A stretch of 64,000 nt of DNA from NCBI RefSeq assembly GCF_040250305.1, contig NZ_CP158190.1:1520001-1584000 (forward strand), read 5' to 3'. Both the position numbers and the translations under genes were made by a program. Positions 51,707-60,238 of the stretch are shown piece by piece (the first letter of the stretch is position 1; each line of letters starts with the position of its first letter). Source of the DNA: Peribacillus frigoritolerans. GTDB lineage: Bacteria > Bacillota > Bacilli > Bacillales > DSM-1321. The notes beneath the pieces are model-generated. The model searched no databases. It worked only from the letters and a program-made list of their open reading frames with translations, and was not told the origin of the DNA.

Positions 51707-52768
51707 ATGGTTGACGATACGATTCCCGTTCGGCCCGGCGAGGAACTGAATATTGGTGCATTAGAAGGTTTCCTAAGAAAAAATATATTGGACCTTCCAA
51801 ATGAACCGTTAGAATTGCAACAATTTTCAACGGGCTATTCCAATTTGACCTATCAGCTGAAAATGGGTGAGTGGGAGGCTGTTCTCAGAAGGCCTCCGCT
51901 TGGTCCTGTTGCTCCAAAGGCACATGATATGAAGCGTGAACATCATATCCTTTCCTCAATCAACCCATATTTTCAAGCGGCTCCCGAGCCTATTCTGTTC
52001 TCGGATGACGAATCGATTGCCGGGGCCCCTTTTTTCCTAATGGAAAGGAAACATGGAATTGTAATAGATACCGAATTTCCCAAGGAAATCGAGCCAACTG
52101 TCGAAAAGTGCCGACAGCTTTCTCATGTCATGGTCAATCGGCTTGCTGATCTGCACTCGATTCCCTATGAGAAAACTGGGTTGGTGGAAATCTCCAAACC
52201 TGAAGGGTTCATAGAAAGACAGGTGCGCGGATGGATTTCCCGCTATGAGAGAGCAAAAACTGATGAAATCAAGGAAATACGACCGCTTACCGATTATTTT
52301 CAACATAATATCCCGAAACATAGCCAGACTTCTATTATCCATTATGACTATAAGATCAATAATGCCATGTTTAACCAGGACCTTACAGAGATGGTTGGTT
52401 TATTTGATTGGGAAATGTCCACCGTTGGTGATCCGTTAGCCGATCTAGGAGTGGCTTTAAGCTACTGGACGGAAAGCGGTGATCCGGAACTTATCAAAAT
52501 CGGTGTGGGTAAAGCGTCCGTCACGACTTTAACTGGTTTTCCGACACGAAGGGAATTTATCGAGATGTATGCAGCTAGAAGCGGCAGGGATGTTTCCAAC
52601 GTCGATTTTTATTTAACATTCGGTTACTTTAAGTTGGCTGTCATTCTTCAGCAAATCTATTATCGATATAAAAAAGGCCAGACTAATGATCCCCGTTTTT
52701 CCAATCTCGGAAAAACGGTTAAAAGCTTACTCACTCATGCAGCAAATGTAGCTGCGAAGGAAGTTTAA
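51707..52768 (+). CDS. APH-like phosphotransferase (ACAD10 N-terminal-like)
   Basis: This 353-residue kinase-fold protein has the Brenner motif HYDYKINN and metal-binding DWEMSTVGDPLADLG, the pattern of the aminoglycoside phosphotransferase superfamily. In ACAD10-type systems such a domain is linked to an acyl-CoA dehydrogenase and phosphorylates 4-hydroxyacyl-CoA before the ACAD acts. Here the two activities are separate genes in one regulon, which supports 4-hydroxy acid catabolism. That assignment is inference. Start ATG 51707 follows GAAGGAG. Confidence 0.85.
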   Translation: MVDDTIPVRPGEELNIGALEGFLRKNILDLPNEPLELQQFSTGYSNLTYQLKMGEWEAVLRRPPLGPVAPKAHDMKREHHILSSINPYFQAAPEPILFSDDESIAGAPFFLMERKHGIVIDTEFPKEIEPTVEKCRQLSHVMVNRLADLHSIPYEKTGLVEISKPEGFIERQVRGWISRYERAKTDEIKEIRPLTDYFQHNIPKHSQTSIIHYDYKINNAMFNQDLTEMVGLFDWEMSTVGDPLADLGVALSYWTESGDPELIKIGVGKASVTTLTGFPTRREFIEMYAARSGRDVSNVDFYLTFGYFKLAVILQQIYYRYKKGQTNDPRFSNLGKTVKSLLTHAANVAAKEV

Positions 52769-52772
52769 TACA

Positions 52773-53531
52773 ATGGAATATATACAAAACATTCATTTGC
52801 TGCTAAAAAAAGAAGAGATAGATGGGAAAAAGCTTCAAGAAGGGGAGAAAGTCGCGGTCGTACTTGATGTGTTATTAGCAACCACTACGATTATTTCAGC
52901 ACTTCATGAGGGAGCACGCCAGGTGATACCTGTCATGGATCCAGTGGATGCCTTGGTGAAAAGCCAGGAATTGGACCATGGGGATGTTGTAGTGGCAGGG
53001 GAACTAAAAGCTAAGCCGGTTGATGATTTAATGTACCCGAGTCCGACGCTATTGAGTAAGTTGGTACGCGACAAAACATTAATACTGTCCACGACTAATG
53101 GAACGGTTGCGTTGAGAAATTCAGCCGCTGCCCAAAAGGTTTATATCGCTTCTTTGTTGAATAATCCGTCGGTTGCGGAAAAAATAAAAAAACATCATAA
53201 AACAGAAACGATCATCATCGTTTGCTCGGGAAACTCAGGTGAATTCAGTCTGGAAGATTTTTACGGTGCAGGCCATTTGATAGATTGCCTGATTGCTGGA
53301 TCGCAAGGCTCGTTCATCCTCAATGATGCAGCAAAGGCTGCCAATGCACTTTATCGCACGAATAGCGAAAATGCCTTTGATATCCTGAAATCATCGTATG
53401 TCGGACAGCTTTTTGACAAACATAGTTTGATCGCCGATTTGGAATTGGCGGCGCAAAAAGGTTCGTTGGATCTTGTGCCGGAGTTGGTGGATGGAAGGAT
53501 CGAGGCTGAATTGAAAAGGCAGGAATCGTAG
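52773..53531 (+). CDS. 2-phosphosulfolactate phosphatase family protein (ComB)
   Basis: This 252-residue protein belongs to the ComB family, whose defined enzyme dephosphorylates 2-phosphosulfolactate in coenzyme M synthesis. Blocks VAVVLDVLLATTTIISAL, STTNGTVAL and IVCSGNSGEFSLEDFYGAG fit the family. Coenzyme M is not expected in this organism, and the gene sits inside an acyl-CoA operon right after a kinase-fold gene. It may act on another phosphorylated hydroxy acid, possibly the kinase's product; this is speculation. AAGGAAGT lies ten bases before the ATG. Confidence 0.82.
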   Translation: MEYIQNIHLLLKKEEIDGKKLQEGEKVAVVLDVLLATTTIISALHEGARQVIPVMDPVDALVKSQELDHGDVVVAGELKAKPVDDLMYPSPTLLSKLVRDKTLILSTTNGTVALRNSAAAQKVYIASLLNNPSVAEKIKKHHKTETIIIVCSGNSGEFSLEDFYGAGHLIDCLIAGSQGSFILNDAAKAANALYRTNSENAFDILKSSYVGQLFDKHSLIADLELAAQKGSLDLVPELVDGRIEAELKRQES

Positions 53532-53559
53532 TTCAAAATCCAGATAAGGAGTGAAGGGG

Positions 53560-54339
53560 ATGAGGTTTTCACAATCAATAGCGGTGGTGACAGGTGCAGG
53601 CTCCGGTATTGGGAAAGCTACAGCGATGCGCCTATCGGACGAAGGGGCAAAAGTGTTATTGGTAGGGCGGACGAAAGGAAAGCTGGAGGAAGCGGCTGCA
53701 GAAATCAATGCCAGGCATACGATTCCCGTGGCCGACATTTTCCCTGCAGATGTTACCGTCGAGGAGGATGTAAAAGAGCTGGCCATGTATGTAAAGGAAC
53801 AATATCGTGACCTTCACATTTTAATCAATAACGCAGGTGGATCAAAGTCCTCGAAGCTTTTGGATACATCTGCAGCTGATTGGGATATGATTCAGCATGT
53901 CAATTTGAAAAGTGTCTTTCTTGTTTCCAAGTACTTGGGGAAAGTGATGGAAGAAGGAGCGGGCACTGGTAATGAAGGCTCCGCCAATCGGGCAATCGTG
54001 AATGTGGCTTCACTGTCAGGGCATCAGGCAGGGGCATTCATCCCGCATTACAGCTCTGCTAAAGCAGGTGTCATCAGTTTAACTAAATCATTGGCACTGG
54101 AACTCGCTGCAGTCGGCATTCGGGTCAATTCCGTATCACCTGGATTCATTGAAACTCCATTAACGGAGGGTGGATTGCAAAATGAAAAATTCGTAAAGTC
54201 CATTCAACGGAACACTGCACTGGAAAGAGTGGGGAAAGCGGAGGAAATAAGTAATGTCATTACCTTTGCTGCTTCCCCGGAGGCTTCCTATATGACTGGG
54301 ACGGATTTATTGGTGGATGGCGGCTGGTTGATCAAATAG
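53560..54339 (+). CDS. Short-chain dehydrogenase/reductase (second in island)
   Basis: This 259-residue SDR has TGAGSGIG, the NNAGGSKSS block, Ser in NVASLSG and catalytic Tyr/Lys in HYSSAKAG. The C-terminal MTGTDLLVDGGW is standard. It could act on a 3-hydroxyacyl-CoA or related alcohol. ATG 53560 has AAGGAG at seven bases; the GTG at 53551 overlaps that site. It differs enough from the SDR at 46505 to be a distinct enzyme rather than a recent duplicate. Confidence 0.9.
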   Translation: MRFSQSIAVVTGAGSGIGKATAMRLSDEGAKVLLVGRTKGKLEEAAAEINARHTIPVADIFPADVTVEEDVKELAMYVKEQYRDLHILINNAGGSKSSKLLDTSAADWDMIQHVNLKSVFLVSKYLGKVMEEGAGTGNEGSANRAIVNVASLSGHQAGAFIPHYSSAKAGVISLTKSLALELAAVGIRVNSVSPGFIETPLTEGGLQNEKFVKSIQRNTALERVGKAEEISNVITFAASPEASYMTGTDLLVDGGWLIK

Positions 54340-54356
54340 AAAAAGGGGATGGGTAA

Positions 54357-55136
54357 ATGTTAAAAGAACACTTAGTGACTGAAGTAATCGATAATGTAAT
54401 GATCCTGACTTTGAATCGTCCTGAAAGCTTGAATGCGTTTAGTCCGGATATGATTGCAAGCTTAACGAAAGCGATTAAGGATGTAAAACATACACCACAT
54501 ATAAGGGCCGTCATCATCAAAGGGGCGGGAAGGTCGTTCACTGCAGGAGGAGACGTAAAGTCGATGGGGAAGGCCTCTGCAGGTCAATTGTATGATCATG
54601 TCGGCAGAATGAACGAATGCATAATGGCTCTGGATGCTTCTGAGGTTCCCGTAATCGCTGCCGTCCATGGATTTGCGGCAGGGGCAGGATTCAATTTGGC
54701 ACTCGCTTGTGATTTGATCGTTGCTTCCGATGATAGTCAATTTGCCATGAGTTTTTCACAGGTAGGCCTGATTTCTGATGGAGGGGGTTCTTATTTTTTA
54801 CCTAAATTAGTAGGGCCCCACCTTGCAAAGCAGCTCTTCTTTTCTGCCGAACCGATTTCTGCGGAGCGCTTATACCAGTTAGGTGTCATTAATTATATTT
54901 ACCCACTCAATCAACTTGAAGAAGAATCATTGAAACTTGCGGAAAAGCTGGCAAATGGACCGACAAAAGCTTATGGAATGATGAAAAAGCTCGTTAGTCA
55001 TTCATTTACTGCTACACTTGATGAAATACTCGAACAGGAGCGCATCACGCAAACCTTGATGGCTTCAACAGAAGATCATCTGGAGGGAGTTGCAGCATTC
55101 AAAGAAAAGAGAAAACCGGAATTTACTGGGAATTAA
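54357..55136 (+). CDS. Enoyl-CoA hydratase/isomerase, PaaG-like isomerase type
   Basis: This 259-residue crotonase-fold protein lacks the two hydratase glutamates: the positions read GAGFNLALACD (Asn) and FSQVGLISDGGG (Gln, with Asp in SDGG). That pattern matches PaaG-type and delta3,delta2-enoyl-CoA isomerases. It therefore likely shifts a double bond rather than adding water, which would help with unsaturated or odd substrates. AAAAGGGGATGGG precedes the ATG. Confidence 0.88.
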   Translation: MLKEHLVTEVIDNVMILTLNRPESLNAFSPDMIASLTKAIKDVKHTPHIRAVIIKGAGRSFTAGGDVKSMGKASAGQLYDHVGRMNECIMALDASEVPVIAAVHGFAAGAGFNLALACDLIVASDDSQFAMSFSQVGLISDGGGSYFLPKLVGPHLAKQLFFSAEPISAERLYQLGVINYIYPLNQLEEESLKLAEKLANGPTKAYGMMKKLVSHSFTATLDEILEQERITQTLMASTEDHLEGVAAFKEKRKPEFTGN

Positions 55137-55152
55137 TAGGGGAGGGATAAAG

Positions 55153-56130
55153 ATGAGAGCCATTCATTTTGAAGAATACGGCGGACCGGAAGTACTGAAA
55201 TTGACTGAAATGGAAAGACCAGTGCCAACTGGGCATGAAGTTCTGATTGAAATCGATTGTGTCGGCGTCAATTATGCAGATACAGCCAGAAGGGAAGGGC
55301 AATATGTAGTACCTACGCCGCTTCCGTTCATTCCAGGTGCGGAAGTGGCGGGAGTTGTGGTGGAAGTTGGTGGAAAGGTGACTAAAATCAAACCTGGTAC
55401 AAGGGTCGTGAGTTTAATTGAATCAGGTGGATATTCAGAATACGCCCTATCTGATGAATTCTCGGCCATTCCGCTTCCTGATGCCATTCAGTTCCATGAA
55501 GCTGTTGCCCTGCCCCTGCAAGGCCTGAGCGCCTATCATATTTTAAAGACAATGGGACGCATGCAACAGGGGGATACGGTATTGGTCCATGCTGCTGCAG
55601 GTGGAGTAGGAACGATTGCTGTCCAGCTAGCCAAAATCTTCGGAGCTGGAAAAGTGATTGCCACAGCCAGCACAGTGGAAAAGTTGGAACTGGCTAAAGA
55701 GATGGGGGCAGATGAACTCATCGATTACACGAAAGAAGGATGGGAAATGGAAGTCCGTGAGGTCACGGGAGGAAAGGGAGTCGACGTGGCGCTGGAAATG
55801 GCTGGAGGGGATATTTTCAATAAAACATTGAAATGTTTGGCACCATTTGGACGTCTAGTTGTTTTTGGTAATGCCAGCCGTAAGCCTTATACGATGAACC
55901 CGCAGCAATTAATGAGGCGCAATCAATCCGTCGTAGGTTTTTTCCTGCCACAGATCATGAAACACCCAGATTTACTGTTGCCCAGCATTCAAGAACTTTT
56001 TGCATACGTCGCGTCTGGGGAACTTAAGCTAACCATCGGCGGAATCTATCCAATTGAAAAGGCAGCAGCCGTCCATGAGGAAATGAACGCCCGTCAAACA
56101 AAAGGGAAGTTGATTTTGCAGGTTAAATGA
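55153..56130 (+). CDS. Quinone oxidoreductase/zinc-independent alcohol dehydrogenase family
   Basis: This 325-residue MDR-superfamily protein has the GVNYADTARREG start, GAEVAGVV, and the nucleotide-binding HAAAGGVGTIAVQLAK. It lacks the zinc-binding motifs of alcohol dehydrogenases, so it is of the QOR/enoyl reductase type and probably uses NADPH. GGAGGGA lies just before the ATG at 55153. It ends the second operon and could reduce an enoyl-CoA or enone intermediate. Confidence 0.9.
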   Translation: MRAIHFEEYGGPEVLKLTEMERPVPTGHEVLIEIDCVGVNYADTARREGQYVVPTPLPFIPGAEVAGVVVEVGGKVTKIKPGTRVVSLIESGGYSEYALSDEFSAIPLPDAIQFHEAVALPLQGLSAYHILKTMGRMQQGDTVLVHAAAGGVGTIAVQLAKIFGAGKVIATASTVEKLELAKEMGADELIDYTKEGWEMEVREVTGGKGVDVALEMAGGDIFNKTLKCLAPFGRLVVFGNASRKPYTMNPQQLMRRNQSVVGFFLPQIMKHPDLLLPSIQELFAYVASGELKLTIGGIYPIEKAAAVHEEMNARQTKGKLILQVK

Positions 56131-56134
56131 GAAG

Positions 56135-56155
56135 AAGGGGTGTGATGCACCCCTT
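56135..56155. terminator. Terminator between the acyl-CoA operon and the DUF3905 gene
   Basis: AAGGGGTG pairs with CACCCCTT around five bases; the downstream T content is low on both strands, so efficiency is uncertain. Confidence 0.6.
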
Positions 56156-56189
56156 GTATGATAATGGATTTTTGCCCTTCTGGAACGAC

Positions 56190-56525
56190 TCAATCCGTAT
56201 CGGTGCTGACATCTTTATCGGGATGCATGAAAGGCGGCTGCGGTGCTCTTTTAGCCTCTAACAATTCACGGTTTTCAGTTGAATTCCAGCCTATATCATT
56301 GGTGGGGTGTATCCATTCGTCTCCAGCCATGATTTCCGGATCTGTATCTTCATTCCAATTTTCAAGTGGTGAGTTTTCGGATGCATATTTACTGTCGCCG
56401 ATGACGACACCATAATCATTAACGAATGGAGCCTGTGGTTTTATGCCGGTTCCTTTAAAGCTTGGTGCGTTAATTTGGTGTGGTTGTGTATCGTCGATAA
56501 TTGGTGAATCCAATTTTTTTTTCAT
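56190..56525 (-). CDS. DUF3905 domain protein
   Basis: This 111-residue acidic, soluble protein is of a family I recall only from Bacillus and relatives. The core block WNEDTDPEIMAGDEWIHPTNDIGWN followed by ENRELLE is conserved in memory. Function is unknown. Its start is an ATG after GGGAGAC-like sequence. It lies at the edge of the acyl-CoA island in the opposite orientation and is probably independent of it. Confidence 0.75.
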   Translation of the reverse strand: MKKKLDSPIIDDTQPHQINAPSFKGTGIKPQAPFVNDYGVVIGDSKYASENSPLENWNEDTDPEIMAGDEWIHPTNDIGWNSTENRELLEAKRAPQPPFMHPDKDVSTDTD

Positions 56526-56648
56526 ATAGCGTCTCCCTTTCCGTTTTACGGTTATTTTTCTCGTCTGTCCCTATATTATCCCTGAATAATTTCCGGCATT
56601 TTTACCCCATTCTAAAGATGTAAACTATAAAAAAAAGGGTGGATGAAA

Positions 56649-56807
56649 ATGAAACGGAAAGCCAATGTGGATGGTGCTGTCAAAGCAAGTAAAACGCCAA
56701 AAAGAAACCAAGCTGAAAATGAATTTTCCAATGAGTTCGCAATGGAGGAAAACGCAATGAAAGGTGCCAACCGCAATTCAAAGCAAGGCAGAAAAGGAAG
56801 AAGTTAA
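56649..56807 (+). CDS. Small basic protein, possibly gamma-type SASP-like (52 residues)
   Basis: This small hydrophilic protein contains NEFSNEFAMEENAMKGANR, which resembles the NxEFxxEFAxE repeat of gamma-type spore proteins, followed by a basic tail. AAAGGGTGGA precedes the ATG. Its stop overlaps the next start (TAATG). If the resemblance is real it would be a spore coat or core protein made late in sporulation; this is uncertain because the repeat occurs only once. Confidence 0.55.
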   Translation: MKRKANVDGAVKASKTPKRNQAENEFSNEFAMEENAMKGANRNSKQGRKGRS

Positions 56808-56953
56808 TGGATAAAGAAAAACGGGACAGCAGGGAAAAGATGGGGGAACATGTACGAACGGAATTTGGAATCGAATTCAGCGGCGATATGAACGCAACAA
56901 AAATTTATGAAATTTTGGCAAAAGAAAATAAAAAACGTGAAAGTGATAAGTAA
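56807..56953 (+). CDS. Small hydrophilic protein (48 residues)
   Basis: This is translationally coupled to the gene before it (TAATG). The product is charged and predicted helical, with TEFGIEFSGDMNATKIYEIL in the centre; EFGIEF loosely recalls SASP protease sites. I recognise no family. A strong terminator follows two bases after the stop. Confidence 0.55.
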   Translation: MDKEKRDSREKMGEHVRTEFGIEFSGDMNATKIYEILAKENKKRESDK

Positions 56954-56989
56954 ATAAGGACGGACCCAATTCTTGGGTCCGTCCTTATT
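56953..56989. terminator. Bidirectional terminator between small proteins and radical SAM gene
   Basis: A perfect 16-bp stem AATAAGGACGGACCCA / TGGGTCCGTCCTTATT. Confidence 0.93.
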
Positions 56990-56990
56990 C

Positions 56991-58751
56991 TTAAAGCATG
57001 ATGCTGCCAGATTTTGAGAGAGGGAAAATTGTTGATCCCTTACCACTCGGATCAAAATAGGCAAGCATGAACGATGGTTTATCGACGATTGTTCCCTCAG
57101 CTAAATACGTTTCCAAATCAAAGGGAAGTGCCTCGAGCAATGTGTGTTTGTGTATTTCCTTTTCATTAAGGGCCAAAGCTGTGAAAGAGGAACCAAGCTG
57201 TTCAGGGTTATTCAGAATATCTTCATATATCTCTTTCCGCCCATTTTTATCTAATGGAGCTTCCCACCAAGGTTTACGTGGTTTGTATTTTTGATTCATG
57301 AAATAATCCAATTTCATGAGTCCGATAATGTTTTTCAGTTCGGCAGATTCCCGGGAAGCCAAAAACTGCTGTAAACGTCTGAACAAGTCTTCAAGCTGAT
57401 GTCCGATTCGTGACCACCCTTGTTCATCCCAATAGGTACCGAAATCTTGAAAGAAGTCGAACGGTGATTGAAATACCGTTTGGACAAGATATTCCGTGGT
57501 ATGGTCCATTCTATGATCGTTCCAGTATTTTTCAAGGACATCTTCAACTTGTTTAATGCGGACAATGTCATCGAAGGATAAAACATTATTCCCCAGGATT
57601 TCATAGGGAGCATGTTCGCTGTATATATATTGGTGTTCATCGGCACGTATCCTTAAGCCAGTGCCACGAAGCATCTTTAAGAAACCAAGCTGCATCTCTT
57701 CGGGTCTGAGCTCGAAAACATCATTGAAGGTCTTTCTGAAAGAATGATAATCTTCTTCTGGTAAACCGGCAATAAGGTCTAAATGCTGATCAATTTTCTG
57801 ACCTTCTTTTACCATGGTTACGGTCCTTGTCAGTTTTTCGAAATTCTGCCTTCTCATAACTAGATCATTCGTATGATCATTCGTCGATTGTACCCCTATT
57901 TCAAAGCGGAACAAACCTGCTGGGGCATTATCGTTCAAGAACTGGATAACTTCCGGACGCATGATGTCCGCCGTGATCTCGAATTGGAAAACCACACCGG
58001 GAAGATGTTCATCGATTAAGAATTGAAACATTTCCATGGCATAGCTTCGGCTGATATTGAAGGTTCGGTCAACGAACTTAATGGTCTTTGCACCATTAGA
58101 CATTAGGTACCTGATATCTTCTTTAATCTTTTCACGATCAAAATACCTGACACCCACTTCAATCGATGAAAGGCAAAATTGGCAGCTAAAAGGGCAGCCT
58201 CGGCTAGTTTCGATATAGGTGACACGTTTAGATAGGTCGCCACGGTCTTCCTCCAAACGATATGGAGTAGGGAGGGATTTCAAATCTACCTTGCCGTTCT
58301 GAGGCTGGATGATTTTTTTCCCATCCTGCCGATACGCAATGCCGCCGACCTTCTTATAGTCATTCGAACCTTCGATTTCTGATAAAAGGGCCTTAAAGGT
58401 GACTTCACCTTCGCCAATTACGATGAAATCAGCCCCGGGAATCTGATCAAGCCATTCCCCAACATCATAGGTGACTTCAGGTCCGCCCAGGATGATAACC
58501 AATCCTGGATTGATCTTCTTCAGCATGGCTACGACCTTCATTGTTTCCTCGATGTTCCAAATATAGCAGCTGAACCCGATTACATCAGGTTTTTTGGAAT
58601 GAAGGTCACCAACTATGTTCATAATCGGATCTTTTATTGTATATTCTGCCAGCTGTACATCATAATCTGGCTGGGCATAAGCTTTTAAATATCGGATGGA
58701 TAGCGATGTATGGATATATTTTGCATTAAGAGTACTGATTATTATATTCAT
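56991..58751 (-). CDS. B12-binding-domain radical SAM protein with DUF4080
   Basis: This ~586-residue protein has an N-terminal B12-binding-like Rossmann domain (residues 1-135, GFSCYIWNIEET and ILGGPEVTYD), a radical SAM barrel with cluster cysteines Cys186, Cys190 and Cys193 in SRGCPFSCQFC, and a C-terminal DUF4080 region. The cobalamin-binding DxHxxG motif is not visible, so a bound B12 is uncertain. ATG 58751 gives the homologue-like start MNIIISTLNAKYIHTSL; no Shine-Dalgarno lies near it, and an AAAGGAG is oddly 29 bases upstream. Reaction unknown. Confidence 0.85.
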   Translation of the reverse strand: MNIIISTLNAKYIHTSLSIRYLKAYAQPDYDVQLAEYTIKDPIMNIVGDLHSKKPDVIGFSCYIWNIEETMKVVAMLKKINPGLVIILGGPEVTYDVGEWLDQIPGADFIVIGEGEVTFKALLSEIEGSNDYKKVGGIAYRQDGKKIIQPQNGKVDLKSLPTPYRLEEDRGDLSKRVTYIETSRGCPFSCQFCLSSIEVGVRYFDREKIKEDIRYLMSNGAKTIKFVDRTFNISRSYAMEMFQFLIDEHLPGVVFQFEITADIMRPEVIQFLNDNAPAGLFRFEIGVQSTNDHTNDLVMRRQNFEKLTRTVTMVKEGQKIDQHLDLIAGLPEEDYHSFRKTFNDVFELRPEEMQLGFLKMLRGTGLRIRADEHQYIYSEHAPYEILGNNVLSFDDIVRIKQVEDVLEKYWNDHRMDHTTEYLVQTVFQSPFDFFQDFGTYWDEQGWSRIGHQLEDLFRRLQQFLASRESAELKNIIGLMKLDYFMNQKYKPRKPWWEAPLDKNGRKEIYEDILNNPEQLGSSFTALALNEKEIHKHTLLEALPFDLETYLAEGTIVDKPSFMLAYFDPSGKGSTIFPLSKSGSIML

Positions 58752-58908
58752 GTTAAAGGGCGTAAAGTAAACGCCTGACTCCTTTCGTGTACATGTCTTT
58801 TTAAGCCTACAAGCACTAACGAGTAATTTTACCATAGCGTGCTTCATTTGAAAAATGAGTTATTGCATTGAAGGGGAATCTTTTCACCTTGAAGGTCGAT
58901 ATGAATTA

Positions 58909-58943
58909 AAAACGGATAAAGCAGAAAATGCTTCATCCGTTTT
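58909..58943. terminator. Terminator between acyltransferase and radical SAM genes
   Basis: AAAACGGATAAAGCA pairs with TGCTTCATCCGTTTT with one mismatch around a five-base loop. Confidence 0.8.
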
Positions 58944-58945
58944 AT

Positions 58946-59971
58946 TTAAAAAGCTTGTTTAATATATTCTTTTGTTTTAGTCATGAAACGTTTTGTTTTG
59001 GTCGTCTTCAATTCGATGATCGGCTGTGCCATCGTAGCGATCATTTCACTTGATAATAACACCGTAATCAAGAAAGAGAGGCCGGCGAGCATGATGAAGC
59101 TCTCTGTATTGCTGAAGTATTCCTGTATGGTGCTTTCACGGAAGAACCGAATGAAGAAACCATGCAGCAGATAGACATAAAGGGTTTGTTTACCCCAATT
59201 CGTAAAGAAATATTGTCCGCGTGGGATGAATGAAAGAAAGCTGAACACTGAAATGATGCTCAATCCATAAAATCCTAGGCGTTTGAACATGGACACGATT
59301 GTCGCATCTTCGAGTTCGGCATATGGTTTCGAACCGAGCAGCCATTTATAATTGATATCGGTATTTAAATAAAAACCGATAAAAATCACTAACATGACAC
59401 TAAGTGAAGCCAAACGAACTTTGGGAGTGAATAGTTTTTTTAAATGGTCCTTGCTTAAATGGTATCCGATCAAGAACATCGGGAAAAAAACGAATGTCCT
59501 GGAGAGACTAAGGTAATTGGAAATATTGTCAATATATCCAATCAATAATGCGATTAAAATAGATAAACCTATGCCTACTGATGGCTTTAGCTTTGAAAAA
59601 CCAAGCAGCATGATGTTCCAGCAGAATAAACTGATCAAGAACCATAGCGACCATTGGGGATCAAGCAGGTCTACAGTGATGGCAGAGCGTTCATATAAGA
59701 AATAATAGTATACGGTATATATCAATTGGAAAATGATGTAGGGTAAAATCAGTTTTTTAGTAATTTTACCTAGATACCCTTTTTGATAAAAACCTTTCGC
59801 AAAGAAGCCTGAAACCAGGATAAAGGCAGGCATGTGAAAGGAATAAATGGTTTTATATAATGCATAAATCGTTTCACTGTCATGTATATACGTATTCAGC
59901 AAATGTCCAAAGACGACAAAAGCCATGAGAATGAACTTCGCGTTATCGAAGAAAAAATCACGTTGTTTCAT
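58946..59971 (-). CDS. Acyltransferase 3 family membrane protein
   Basis: This ~341-residue membrane protein has about ten helices. It starts RDFFFDNAKFILMAFVVFGHLL, the conserved first helix of acyltransferase 3 proteins with the catalytic His, and continues SFHMPAFILVSGFFAKG. Such proteins acylate sugars, wall polymers or exported metabolites. There is no C-terminal SGNH domain, unlike OatA. ATG 59971 has GGAGG at six bases; ATG 59983 overlaps it. Substrate unknown. Confidence 0.88.
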   Translation of the reverse strand: MKQRDFFFDNAKFILMAFVVFGHLLNTYIHDSETIYALYKTIYSFHMPAFILVSGFFAKGFYQKGYLGKITKKLILPYIIFQLIYTVYYYFLYERSAITVDLLDPQWSLWFLISLFCWNIMLLGFSKLKPSVGIGLSILIALLIGYIDNISNYLSLSRTFVFFPMFLIGYHLSKDHLKKLFTPKVRLASLSVMLVIFIGFYLNTDINYKWLLGSKPYAELEDATIVSMFKRLGFYGLSIISVFSFLSFIPRGQYFFTNWGKQTLYVYLLHGFFIRFFRESTIQEYFSNTESFIMLAGLSFLITVLLSSEMIATMAQPIIELKTTKTKRFMTKTKEYIKQAF

Positions 59972-60238
59972 TATTGCCTCCATTTAATAAATTTTTAAGG
60001 TAGCTAGAAAGCATTGTTATTTCTTATACCCTAAATACCTTGTACGAAATCAATATTTATTAAATTTATTATAAAAATCTTAAATTAAGCTTAACGCTAA
60101 GTTTTATAGTATTCAATATACTATAGTTTGATATATAGGATAATTTTGGAATCTTATCGATTTTCGGAAATACCGAGGAAAATCAAGATGGATGTCGAAT
60201 AAAGTTGGTAAGTAGGGGTTTTGATGAGGGGGGTTTAT

